DNA from: Phorcus lineatus
Lineage: Eukaryota > Mollusca > Gastropoda > Trochida > Trochidae
Assembly (NCBI GenBank): GCA_921293015.1
Contig: OV121081.1
Span: 55,081,877-55,145,876 of the forward strand
Length of the DNA stretch: 64,000 bases
Direction: 5' to 3'
Shown here: one piece after another, positions 52,591-63,833 of the stretch
Position numbering within the stretch: position 1 is the first letter of the stretch
How the letters are laid out: each line of letters begins with the position of its first letter
Program-made: the position numbers and the translations under genes
Notes under the pieces: model-generated
Databases searched by the model: none
Seen by the model: the letters and a program-made list of their open reading frames with translations, nothing else
What the model was told of the DNA's origin: nothing

Positions 52591-54540
52591 AGCACCGGTA
52601 ATCGAGACCCAGCCCCGCCCAATTACCAGACCTGCCATTGATTTACCTTTTAATCATAATTGATCTTAATGTGAAAATTGAGCGAACAGAAATTTTAATC
52701 GCATGACATGTCATTAATTACATCATCGATTGACACATTATTGACACAATATTTTATGTTATGTTATTGCGTTTGACCTTCCTCAAAAGTTCTTTGCAAA
52801 TATTGATCATCGAAGTTATAAATCGCTTTGGAACCATTGTAAAACATTTCAGCACAGAAAGTGATTAGCAATCGTTAACATGTTTCAAATTAAATTGTAT
52901 ACAATACTTTCTTATGATTCGCTTTACCTGTAATTCAAAAGATTAAATGATTTACTATAATGTTTATTTAGCTGTTAGAACAACACCAGCTTTTGTGTAA
53001 CGTCACGGTAGATTTTGAAGAAGATTAAACGAAAAGGATTTTTTGTTACAAGACATAATCAAAAGGATTTAGTTGATATGAAGTTACTCAGTGAACAAGA
53101 GGCATTCACTAAGTGGTCTTTGAACGGACAACCTTAGATAGACAAGTAGATAGCTGTACGTTTGTAACGATTTAAACATATTTCATTATTGAAAATACAC
53201 TTCATGAATGCATTGGCCATCAAGATCGAGGCTTTGAGGCCTATAAAAGGAAGTTATATATCTACAACAAGTAAATAAAGATGATAAAATAAGAGATGCG
53301 GTTTTTTTTCTTATGTCAGTAAAATATTTGAAAGTATTCATGAATATTAATACGTTCGTTTGACAGTGATTCTACCATGAAAGTGCCGGATACCCGATTC
53401 TGATTGGTTGTTTTTTACGATTCACAGGGTATCAATTCACGATTGAAGTTGCTCTGTTTACCCGAAATCCGTTCACAATGTATTACTACATACATTGACT
53501 TCCGACTATCCGACTGGTAACTTCAGAGTCGGTTTTCTGCTTTTAGGTGCGATTAATCTCTTTCCAGGAGTTAAGGAATTAACCTATTTGTTTTCGTGTG
53601 TTTACACGGAGAGAGCAAACTGTTTTGATCATATATCATATTTTGTACAAAATAAGAAGTTTGAGTGATCGATATGCGTAAACTTTGTTAACGGTTTAAC
53701 TTATTTTCAATACTAAAACGCAAAATCCCCGATACAGACGAGTTAGTTTTTGTTTGACGTCGGAACCTTTTACACTTTGCTTTTCGCTAGGTAAAAGAGT
53801 TCATCATTAAAATCTAATGCGCGTTCGGTTTCAATTTAATATTTACTCGCTATCAATCCAGTATAACATGTCTCTGATTTTAAAACACACTAGGTTTATC
53901 TCCTAACTATAACATAAAATCAAAACGATATCATTTCAATATTTAATTACGATTCAATTATTTTTTCAGATCACTGCTTTACAGTGTTGATACTAAAACC
54001 TTTCAAAAAAACATATAAAAGCAAACGCTTATTATCATATGATGAACTCTTTTTTCCTCCATCTCTTTCTCCATCTCTATCTCTCCCTCACTCTCTCTCT
54101 ATCTATCTCTCTCTTTCTCAACATCAAAATTCTTGTTTTGTAAACGTTTTGAAACGATTTTACTTTTGTAGTTATCCGACTTATTATAAAACAATAATAG
54201 AATTACAACTCACCCACTTATGACAATAATACTATGCTACCGAATGAACTTTAACACCATGGTCCTCTTGCTGTCTCTAAACAATGCGGAACGAATGGGA
54301 CATACTGCATTTTCACGCGCTGTTGAACATGGGTCCCACCCGTTCAGTAGCTTTCATCTAGCCGTTTGACTGGCATTCTAGAAGCTGTCAGTATAAGGAA
54401 GACAAGTAATTTATATGGGTAATCAGCTTCTTTATTGTACTGATAGTGACGTTTCGGTATAGATTCTTAAACCGTTATCAAGCAATTATTCTAGCCGTCG
54501 GGCAATTTAAATGTAAAGTAATATCTTTTTACGTTTTAGC
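52591..54540. other. unassigned, with a CT-rich tract
   Basis: No gene recognised. A pyrimidine-rich simple repeat (CTCTCTATCTATCTCTCTCT) spans about 54060-54120. Confidence 0.45.
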
Positions 54541-54984
54541 TATGAGCGAATGTGGCAGATTGTCTGTAAATTTAACCTATCTAATGAGGTGCATTAAGTT
54601 TTGGCTTAGATGTCTGAAATGATGTATTCTTTAGATAATGCTAATCGTCATACATGGGCTTCTTCGGTTAAGCATGTCTTGTATAGTTATGGCTTTGGCT
54701 ACGTCTTGATATTTCAAGGTGTTGGCAGTGTCGAATTGTTTTGGGCAGAATTCAAGCAACGGGTTACTGATATCTTAACTCAGGAATGGAAGTCTACCTT
54801 ACAATGAAGTAGTAGATATGAATGTTATTCATCTTTTGAATTAAATTTACAACCAGAAATATACTTGATTAATGGTGACTACTCTCTTTACCGTCGTGAT
54901 ATGACAAACTTGAACTGCGTATTGGCATAGCCAGATTGCAAGTTGAACTTGGGCGATGCTTTTATCAGAACAATGATGTTGTGT
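54541..54984 (+). pseudogene. LINE C-family fragment, left part
   Basis: RHTWASSVKHVLYSYGFGYV, FKQRVTDILTQEWKSTLQ and LQPEIYL.. (54640-54870) match LINE C (ITWVTHIKNLLFSHGFGFVW, QEWHSNL, IQPELYL). A stop replaces the codon after STLQ. It breaks off at VVLRI, immediately before the C-terminal knuckle, which resumes at 57267. Confidence 0.8.
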
Positions 54985-55143
54985 TAAGAATTGACTTCAA
55001 CATTTATTAAGTTCATGGAGGTATAAACTTAAAAACCGATGTGCAAACTGTGTGAATCCGCGTAGCGTATTTACGCCGAGTTTGCACATCGGTTTTTAAG
55101 TTTATACCTCCATGAACTTAATAAATGTTGAAGTCAATTCTTA
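54985..55143. repeat. perfect 64-bp-arm hairpin at the edge of an insertion
   Basis: Left arm 54985-55048 and right arm 55080-55143 are exact inverted copies; the 31-nt loop contains GCGTATTTACGC. The outer few bases of the arms (TAAGAATT) read as LINE coding sequence on the left, so the inversion includes target DNA. Confidence 0.93.
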
Positions 55144-57206
55144 TAAATAAATATATACATACTAGTTGTTTTTAAAATATTTTATTGCTCTAAATATACA
55201 TATTTGCACCAAATAGAGCTGCACTATATACGCGAATGAATTCAACGCTCAACAGCATGAAAGAGATAAAATGTCAATCAAAACGTCATCGGATCCCTAG
55301 CCCCGCCTACAAAACGTTCATCAGCCAATGAAAATCTGCAACGCACGTGGCCATGAACTTATCGGACGTCCGTCACACGTGGCCTTGACATTGCTAGTTC
55401 TTACAGTTGTAAACACAAATCGCGAACGTAGAATTCGGAGAGGAAACCAGCCGAATTTGGCCTAACTTTAGAATCCCTCACCAAATTTACCTCTCGTGAA
55501 AAGAATGTTTTTTTTAATTCGAGACATGCGCAGACGCCATTTCTCATTGAAGCGAGAGGTGTTAGACTTGACGCCATTTACGTTTACCGTGACTTTTGCC
55601 AGGTTGGCGGTTTTGGAAATTTTAGCCCTTTGGGTACAGATTGTTGATCTTATTTCGCACTAGGCCCCACGCTAACATCGTATCTTGTGGTTAGTATAAT
55701 TGTTCAGGGATCGTCACAGTCATGATTTCAAGAAATAGTGTTACCTTTTTGTCAGTAGGCGATTTCGACAACATGTTCATTGTTGGGTTTTTCCGGGCGT
55801 CTGATTGACGGTTTGCAAAGCCTTGGATACATTTCGACGATGTTATTTAACCCTTGGATCCCCTTAGGTTAAGTCGTACTGTCATTTTAGGTTGATGTCA
55901 GTCATTTTGTGTAAGAATTGCCATATTTATTTTCTGACGTGACCGAGTGATTCGCTGTTTGATTCGTGGTACATATAGTTTCGATTACTGATAATAGGTT
56001 ACGAGTTAACCCCTGGATACATCATGATATTCTCAGCCCTTTGATGAGATGCATTTTTGTTTCAAGGGTAAAGTTAAATGATGTAGTAATGTAAGCCTAG
56101 CTTCATCTTGAATAGTAAATATCCCGGTCCGGGGTGTAAATTTCCGGGCCTCGAGTTGTCACAAGTCACCAAAGAAAAAAGTATTATTAGATCTTATAAT
56201 AAAATTTACCACAAGGTAAGTTTCAATGAAAATAAATTATATATCTATAAGTATTTTAACAATATCTTAAATGCATTTGGTAGCGTGCGAATTTAGTTTA
56301 ATTTACCGTGGAAGTTAATGAAAACATCAACATTTTCACTTAGGCTAGGTCTTTCCTGTGAATCCTTCCAAGTTTTGTTTAAAAATAACTATGTTCATTC
56401 AAAAAATGATACACAAAATAATTCCTTACAGATGAAATGACAATCAGTCGTTAAAACTCTCATGTGACCGATATAGGCAGTGTCATAAACTGAAAATTAC
56501 AAAAACAACGTAAACAAAAACATCGCCGTTTCTGTCATGAGATTTTCCCCAAGTAACCTGTTCCTTATTTGGAAACATTCGTCACGTTAGGTAAGAATTG
56601 ACCAATCAGCTGCGACCAGATACGTCATCGGGATTTTCCCTCGATTGCCAAAGATCGGATGGATGTTTTTTGAGTAATACTAAAATTCATGTTTAAAACT
56701 ATCGTCTTTCAGACGAAGTTATAAATCATAATTTTGCCGATAGACACGAAAATGACCTCTATTTTCGTCTAAAATGTCTCCTTACGGAGATCAGCCCGCT
56801 GTCGCGTGCTTCTCTTATATATGGGGCGCCGCAGGCGCGTGCTTGTATAAAGATACACCACGAGAATTTTATGGTGAGGGATTCTAAAGGTGCTCCCTGC
56901 AACGGCCGCGAGAGCATTGAACAATGACATTTGCCTTCTGTGGGGTGGAACACGATCGGTTGTAATTTCTGATAGAGCTCTCTTGTTCATTATGAAAAGG
57001 ACTACCTTTAGAACCTTTGACAACAATAATTATTTCATACTGAATTATGTTAATTTTTTATTTACCTTCTTTCAAGAAGTGGCATTGCACAAAGTGTTGC
57101 TATTATTAGAAAAACGTAACTTGTTTACAAATAGTTCCGTCGATGGGCGTGACTTAAAATGATGTGACGTCACGAAATTAAGTTAATGGAGGTATGAACT
57201 GAACTT
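55096..57206. mobile_element. insertion splitting a LINE C-family copy
   Basis: The left end AGTTTATACCTCCATGAACTTA (55099-55120) and the reverse complement of the right end (AGTTCATACCTCCATTAACTTA, about 57179-57200) are inverted repeats with few mismatches. The interior has no transposase. A second inverted pair (55458 / 56893) is nested inside. The host LINE resumes at about 57255. No clean target duplication is visible. Confidence 0.5.
55458..56893. mobile_element. nested element with CTTTAGAATCCCTCACC inverted ends
   Basis: CTTTAGAATCCCTCACC at 55458 and its reverse complement GGTGAGGGATTCTAAAG at about 56876, each followed inwards by an ACCTCTCGTG / ATTCTCGTG block. One more copy of this end is at 25365-25405. 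Non-coding interior. Confidence 0.5.
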
Positions 57207-57244
57207 CTATTACCGTGCTCAGCGAATCAGATTGACGCAAAGCA

Positions 57245-57535
57245 ATTGCTATTTATTTATTAAAGTATGTGTTTTAATTATTTTGAAGATGAATTTCATT
57301 TCGTTATGATGTGTCCAGCATTTAGGAAACTTACATTTAAATATTTACCATTTATTTTTACCTCATATAACTTAAAAACTAGTTTCATCAATCTAATGGC
57401 ATCTCGTAAAGTGAATGTTATAAAAGCTCTACAGCTATACACCATGCATTGCGTCTTAGACGACAATTGTTATAATATTATTCAACCTGCTCACTGTTAC
57501 GGGCCGGAGGCCACACGTACTGAATAAAGAATCTG
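57245..57535 (+). pseudogene. LINE C-family fragment, right part and 3' end
   Basis: CFNYFEDEFHFVMMCPAFRK (57267-57325) corresponds to the LINE C knuckle CKSAVEDEVHFAFVCPHYDD; the frame continues to ASRKVNVIKALQLY. It ends GGGCCGGAGGCC..GTACTGAATAAAG, matching the LINE C 3' end at 40820-40845. Confidence 0.8.
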
Positions 57536-58138
57536 AATCTGTAATATCTTATAAGTATAATTTGATTTTATCAGAAATTATGCGATAATTTCAACCATCT
57601 TAGATTTTATTTACATTTGCATAAAAGTAGGAATAGGAAGACGACGTTTTCAACAAGCTTATCTGTGCATGCAAAACATAATCTGTTCGATATTGGATTA
57701 TGTATATAACGACCGGTTTTAATATTTGACAGACAGACAGACAGACATATTGTTTATTAGAAAGTGTGTGTAGAACATTTTAATTTGGCATGAGCTGATC
57801 AAAATTATTCAATTGATATATCTGTTCACCAAATTTTAACGGAACTAGATTTTGAGGTCTGCTTTTCATTGTCATTATTTACTCAGGTCCAAAATATGAA
57901 AATATTTATATGAAAATTTATCAACATTTTTTCCTTTCTAATGTTGTTTCCATTTTCAGCAACCTTAAAAGTGAACAATGTTTTTATATCCAATTTGTTT
58001 TAAATTTTATAAAATTAAATCAATAGTATATTATATCATTCCTTGATAAATCTCAAAAATGGCATTCTTGACCCAATTGTTTGCACCTATTTTATAATCA
58101 CAATTATACACTATTCATATTCGTGCATGCAATGCCTA

Positions 58139-58185
<47 letters not shown>

Positions 58186-59938
58186 GTGTGGGGACGATGT
58201 ACGTGTGTCAAGTGTACATGTGCGTTTGTTTTTGTGTGTTTTTATTACCTTGTATTTTCGAAGGCACTATAGCACGCATATTTGAGCTCAAATTGGCTAT
58301 GAGGATTCAGCACTCACATCACATTATACTTTACTTTATATGAATGCAATGAAATACTATTTTTACAGCTTAACTGCAATCGATCCTTTGAAAGCTAAGA
58401 TTGTTGATGTCACTTAATATTAAGAGTCGGTTATGCACATAAAATCAGAAATATTAACTGTATAAACGGCTACACTAGAATTGTCTGCAACTATCAAATA
58501 TATGTTAATCTCTGAATACTGAAAAGACTGATAACAAAGTATGAAATATTCTTATTTAAATATATCCGTCACATCACTGATTGGTTGTAGACAGTCTACA
58601 AATAAATATACCGCTTAGCGACGCTAAACAATATATTCACTCACTCACTTTACACAGTATATGCGCATAAAACTTCAGTTACATTAACCATATCGACTTA
58701 CGTTTTTGGTCTTAAGATTGTGACAAAATTTTAATATTGTTCATGCGGCTCTAATACAACGTTTTCTTAAAAACTTGTTTACGAATTCACTTTAAAACCT
58801 GCATATGTACATAATTATATTTCAAGTAACTTATACGGTATATCACTTATGTGCATACCGTTGCTTTAGTGATATCGAGAGATATACATCAACTTTACAT
58901 TATTTCATCTGCGAAAAACTGTCCTACATGCAGTAAGATTTGGGTGTAATGCTACACCGAATGTAAGCGCAGTATCAAACATCGTTCACTATAGTTCCAG
59001 CCTATATTACTATATAGCCTATATTACTAGCAGCCGTGATAAAAGTGAAACACTCGGCATTAAAAAACTCTTATCACCTCACCTCATTGGCTCAATAATA
59101 CATATCATGTGTTGAATACTCATAAATACTTCTTGTTCAGTCCTGAACAATGTGATTTAAGGTTCAATCGAAATGCCATGTCTGGGTTTTTTTAAACAAG
59201 TAATAAAAATGATTTGGATAGATATCCAATAAATTAACATCATTTCATCTACGAAAATTGGAATACATCAGTGCATTTAAAGTAAACTGTTAGTCTGTAG
59301 GCCAGACCCTGAAATAAGTAAGAAGCCTAAGCAAGTCTATGAAAGACTCAAGAGCTTAATAAATGAAAATGAAGAAATTTCAGTCTCCTTTTCATTTCAT
59401 TTAATATTTTTTTTAAATTTTCATTAACTGATACATTTTCATTTCAGAGTCTAATTGTTAGACTAGTAAACTGTCAGTACCAACTGAATCTATTATCACT
59501 CAAAAAAAGCATCGTTATGATATGAATGACTATATATCTCATGGTATGTTTTGATTACTATGTTTCAAGGATTGTGATACATGCATGTGTCACAATCTTC
59601 TAAGGCTCACAGTCAATCATTAATTGAAGAAACGAATATCAAAATTGACATTATGTCAATATGTACTATTACATTAATTCAGTAAAATAATTCATGTTCA
59701 GTCCTTAACAATGTGAAACAAGGTTTAATCGAAATGTTGTTGTTTTCTCAATGTAAACTCGTGTACTCCTTTGGTCATCCAGCATTTTTTAAATCCGCAA
59801 ATTCCCTTTACTGCCCTAATGACTACCAGGCCAGATGCCTTGAGCAGTGAAGGGGACCAGGCTATTACTTGTAAAATTGATATGCGAATGGTATCCTTTT
59901 AATGTACACTCAGATAAAAAAAACAAACACCTCCATGC
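57536..59938. other. unassigned with simple repeats
   Basis: (GACA)n at 57729-57747, (TG)n at 58140-58190, and a CACTCACTCAC end after GACGCTAAACAATATATT near 58620 that looks like the tail of a dispersed element. No gene is seen; frames across (TG)n are artefacts. Confidence 0.5.
58925..59020 (+). repeat. degenerate SINE body
   Basis: TAATGCTACACCGAATG, AGCGCAGTATC and CTATAGTTCCAGCCTATAT correspond in order to the body of the SINE at 25390-25500. The tRNA-like head is not recognisable. Confidence 0.45.
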
Positions 59939-59980
59939 ATTCCATACATGTTTTTTTTCATCATATATCGATACCTACTT

Positions 59981-60218
59981 GCCAGAAGGGGCTATCTTTC
60001 GAATTGGGCAAAATTTAGATTATCATACCAAAAGGTAGTAAAACATTCACTTTATATGTTCTAAATTTATTTTAGTAATGTCTTGCTTTTTAAAGAAAAT
60101 ATTTAATAATTTTCAAATTGCAATTTCTTATCCGATGTCTACCAGAAGGGGCTATCTTCAATGACGTTACTGCCAGAAGGGGCTATCTGCTAAAAAGTTA
60201 TATATAGCCCCTTCTGGC
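59981..60218. repeat. subterminal motif cluster GCCAGAAGGGGCTATC
   Basis: The 16-bp TIR core occurs at 59981-59996 (+), 60141-60156 (+, ACCAGAAG variant), 60172-60187 (+) and 60203-60218 (-). Near the other end, variants lie at 63331-63345 (-), 63374-63389 (+) and 63570-63585 (-). Repeated subterminal motifs commonly bind the transposase. Confidence 0.85.
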
Positions 60219-60678
60219 ATACCACCAACCATTGTTTACAGGAAGTGCCAGGGCTATCTCGGGAGGTTATCTCTTGGTGTCACATTAATTTTCAACTGTC
60301 TTCACTTAAGCCTGGGGTTTCAGAATATTCTCAGTTTAACCATCACATTCACACAAGTCCAACGCATTTTAGTGAGGAATATTGGGAGTTTGAGAAATAT
60401 TTTACATCAATATAATAAGGTAAGTGCATTATTTTCACAATCAGTGTTCATTCATGTTTATGTAGAATAGTGAAGATATTTTTCTTCTGTTACTTGAATT
60501 ATTATGTTTTTAAGTTAAAAATGTTTTGTTATTCCAATAATATGTTACTTTGATATGTGTGAAAAGCTGCAATATGTAATGTCATTAATTGATGAAAATT
60601 GTAAACAGCGTTGGTTGATATTTCATGATAATAATAGGTGTGAACAGGTAATAAGATTATGTATTCTTTTTATAGAAA

Positions 60679-60837
60679 ATGAACAATACAGATGAAGAAT
60701 GGAGTGACTGGTCTAAAACTGTTATTGATGAGATTTTGCAATATGGGAATGACATTCAAGGACATGAGATATCTGTCTTAGATTCAGAAGAGTCCAATAT
60801 TGATATTTCGAAGATTTGCTTATTGCAAAAAAAATGA
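60679..60837 (+). pseudogene. acidic N-terminal segment of the OTU-transposase frame
   Basis: ATG at 60679, 52 codons (MNNTDEEWSDWSKTVIDEIL...), rich in D, E and S. The same frame continues past stops near 60835, 60853 and 60951 into GDSNVSDCDEDPC and SRSPSIPDDSDMDSLYRPSD, then a TAG at 61135, then the OTU part. It may be the damaged start of one long protein. Confidence 0.5.
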
Positions 60838-61224
60838 CATATTCCCAGTTTCTGACAGTGCTACAGCGTTATCATTGGCTATCTCAATGAGGAGAGTTTC
60901 TTTGAAAGTGATTATGAACCGTTGGTTAGACTATTAAAACATGACAAAGCCTAACATGTAAACATCACAGGCGATTCAAATGTCAGCGACTGTGATGAAG
61001 ATCCATGTATATTCGTGAGAGAAAACTTCAATGATAGCGATGATGAACCACTTCAAAACATCAAGAAGAGGCTCTCCCGTAGTCCTTCCATACCAGATGA
61101 CTCTGACATGGATTCACTTTACAGACCCTCAGATTAGCACTCCTCAAGTAGTGACAACGATTCTACATGGAACACATTTGTACAAAAGAGGAAACATAAT
61201 CAACTGAGCAAAACGAGGAAGAGG

Positions 61225-61842
61225 ATGGCTCGATATCCTGGTCAGGTGAAAGGTCTTGGAAAATCTGCACCGAAGAAACCCAGAAATGGTCAAGAATATA
61301 AAAGGAACATGGAAGAGGCAAAACGTCGAAGTAGAATGGATTCGAAGTTGCGCTCACGCCTTGAACAGCTTCATTCTCAGCGTCTTCAAAATCTACTCAC
61401 AGCAAACAGGTTACAACTTGTTCCTGTGTCTGGAGATGGTAATTGCTTCATGGCGTCTGTTGCCCTACAGACTGAATCAGATGCTGCTACTCTGAGGCAA
61501 AGAATGTGTGACTATATTTCAGAAAGAAAAGACACATATTTACCCTTTGTCAACACTGCAACTAAAGAGCAAGATAATGCTGAGGATGTGTTTGATTCAC
61601 TTGTACAACAGCTAAGAAATGCAAGATGCTGGTTAAATGACACGGCAGATGTATTGCCGCTTGCTGTAGCCAACATGTTCAACAGACCAGTGAAGATATT
61701 CACTAGTAAAATAGGAATGCCTATTGTCAACATTAACCCAATGGATCAATCAACACCAGAGTCAAGACAACCAATATGTCTTGCTTACTTAGCAACTCCT
61801 GGCTTTGAACATTATAATGCCATTGAAAATGTTAGTACATAA
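61225..61842 (+). CDS. OTU-family cysteine protease, transposon-borne
   Basis: 205 codons from the first ATG after the stop at 61135. A basic N-terminus (KRNMEEAKRRSRMDSKLRSR) is followed by the OTU fold: LVPVSGDGNCFMASVAL carries the catalytic Asp71 and Cys74, and GFEHYNAIE near the end carries His196. OTU enzymes usually remove ubiquitin. The length of the core (about 135 residues) is normal and all three catalytic positions are present. The frame is the same as the acidic segment upstream and the transposase-like segment downstream, separated from the latter by one TAA. Confidence 0.88.
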   Translation: MARYPGQVKGLGKSAPKKPRNGQEYKRNMEEAKRRSRMDSKLRSRLEQLHSQRLQNLLTANRLQLVPVSGDGNCFMASVALQTESDAATLRQRMCDYISERKDTYLPFVNTATKEQDNAEDVFDSLVQQLRNARCWLNDTADVLPLAVANMFNRPVKIFTSKIGMPIVNINPMDQSTPESRQPICLAYLATPGFEHYNAIENVST

Positions 61843-61869
61843 GGAAAAAATCTTCAAATTGGTTCACCG

Positions 61870-62448
61870 TTGAAAACCTCAACACCTAAAGTGAAAAAGA
61901 ACAATTTGCAATACACACCAAGAAAATCTGCCATGTATTCAAGCCCAAACCTTAAACAATCAACAAGGAAATGGAAGGCAGAACTAAAATGCTGGAAGAA
62001 GAATATCAGAAAAGATAAAAGAAACAGTGGACAGTATATCGACAGTAGGGGAAAGCAAAGGGCCAAACGATGTCCACAGTCTGTTTATTGTGATAAATGC
62101 AAGTTCACTTGTACAGCACTCATTTCTGAAGAGGAAAGGCATGAACTTTGTAGTAACTATTGGGCAATGGGTTCATATACACAGCAGCGTCAGTATATCG
62201 TGGGCTCAGTGACACAGTGTGAAAGTAAAGGAGCATCGGACATAAAGAGAAGGTCAGTTTCAAGGCAATTTAGCTTCAACATTGACGGTAGACGTGTCAA
62301 CTTGTCATTCTTTAACCCCAAGAAAGATCAATGCAACATATATATGCACTGTGTACAATCAAAGGAAAGAAAGTGGAACATTAGATTCCAACTGCATAGA
62401 CCACTTCAAATTGCATCAAGAAAAGAAAGTAAGAGCGAGGTTGGATAA
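61870..62448 (+). pseudogene. transposase-like N-terminal region
   Basis: 192 codons in the OTU frame. Contains CPQSVYCDKCKFTCTALISE (a cysteine-rich segment), ERHELCSNYWAMGSYTQQRQ, KRRSVSRQFSFNIDGRRV and FFNPKKDQC. These resemble the N-terminal part of large uncharacterised transposase-like proteins I recall from insects and cnidarians. After PKKDQC the coding sequence moves to another frame. Confidence 0.6.
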
Positions 62449-62608
62449 AGACAATGATAAGAAGAAAGCAAAAGAAGCACCTAACTACTCTTGTGCCTGC
62501 TTTGACCTTGAGGCTATTCTTTCAACACCATGCTCATTAGTCAGCCAAATATACTACAAAAGAAAGCTCAATTGCTACAATTTCACAATTTATGAACTTG
62601 ATTTATGA
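62282..62608 (+). pseudogene. transposase-like central region, frameshifted
   Basis: Continues one frame over from the previous entry: YNQRKESGTLDSN, then FKLHQEKKVRARLDKDNDKK and CACFDLEAILSTPCSLVS followed by YYKRKLNCYNFTIYELD. The FDLxAxL..P..xVSxxYYKxKLxxYNFTxY pattern contains a conserved aspartate, possibly the first catalytic D of a DDE/D transposase. It breaks off at 62608. Confidence 0.6.
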
Positions 62609-62639
62609 ACATGCTGTAGAAGCGACTGACATCAATGTA

Positions 62640-63180
62640 ATTGATCACAAGTTTCTGGAAAGTGGTCACACACAAATGGAGTGTGACTCAGTCCATGCTA
62701 GCATTGCACATGTAAAGAAAAAACATCCATCTTTGTTCCTCATCAGTGGGATACAGTAATTTCGATGGCAAGAAAACAAAAACCATACTTAACCATTCCA
62801 TTGAAGCATTGGGATGTATCAGATTTCAAAACCTTTACAAAGGACAATTTTGGACAATTTCAGAAGGATACATGTGGCAACAAAGTCCAATGGAGACACA
62901 TAAGGTGGTTGCAGTTTAGAAAGGGTGAAAAGGAAGTAATTCACTTTAAGACCAGCTTTGACGAGGAAACCTTCCGTTGCATTGACGTGAACAAGCGCAA
63001 ACTCTGAGGTGGGCAATCTTCATTGAAACACTGCTATTCCTCAAAGATTCCAATATCAAATGCCAAGAAATCTGATTTGGTTTCTCTGTGTCAATCACTT
63101 GTGATTCCTGAAGAATTTCATCAGTATTATAGAGACCTCCCTGCTGGAACATCAGCCAAGGACTGCTGGGTATCTAAAAG
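62640..63180 (+). pseudogene. transposase-like C-terminal region, broken
   Basis: GHTQMECDSVHASIAHVKKK (about 62659-62718) then, in another frame, VPHQWDTVISMARKQKPYLT (62733-62790) and LKHWDVSDFKTFTKDNFG, and after a stop at 63005, DLVSLCQSLVIPEEFHQYY. The HTxMExDSxHxxI block likely holds the late catalytic acids. A gap relative to related proteins is probable just before 62640. Confidence 0.55.
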
Positions 63181-63629
63181 CTCAACTGATACCTAGGAGG
63201 ACATTTGATTTAAGTGTTTTTGTGAAAAGGAACATCATTTTCCACAATAGAAGAATTGCATGTTGTATTTGGAAGTTTTCAGGTTTTATAATATATAATA
63301 ATCTCTTGTCAATACATTACAATTAAATACATAGCACCTTCTGGCGGAAGAAAATTTTATGAAATGATTTCTTGCCATAAGGGGCTATCTCACTAATTAC
63401 CATAAATATGCCAATCAAAAGGTCATGGGTCATCAAGTTTAGCATGCCAAGATTCCTTGTAGCCATATATACTTATGAGTAAAAGTATATGAATATGAAA
63501 TATCTTCCTGATTTAGGGCGTGGAAATGAAACCTTTAAACACGTTTTTCTCAGTTTCATCTTTTCACGAGATAGCCCCTTCTGGCAGGCAGGTATCGATA
63601 TATATGATGAAAAAAAACATGTATGGAAT

Positions 63630-63765
63630 CCATCTTCCTGATTATACCTACAAACAAGACATATGGTTATGTAAAGAACATTGAAATACCGATATCTATC
63701 AGTGAAATAAAACTGTCGAAACATTGTTGATATCTTTAGATTACTATTTTGTGTAACTGATGACT

Positions 63766-63833
<68 letters not shown>

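Larger units (their letters stand above)
59939..63629 (+). mobile_element. DNA transposon with long TIRs and an OTU protease-transposase frame
   Basis: Terminal inverted repeats of about 60 bp: 59939-59998 and 63568-63629, from TTCCATACATG through T8-CATCATATAT, CGATACC and GCCAGAAGGGGCTATC. The outer flanks read CCATGC on the left and CCATCT on the right; a target duplication is not proved. Between the ends, one reading frame from 60679 encodes an acidic N-terminal part, an OTU cysteine protease and a transposase-like region, interrupted by stops. Later parts of the transposase are frameshifted and seem internally deleted, so this copy is defective. Superfamily not assigned. Confidence 0.8.

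Noticed and set aside
58043-58343. Cysteine- and valine-rich frames
   Set aside because: Produced by the (TG)n microsatellite.
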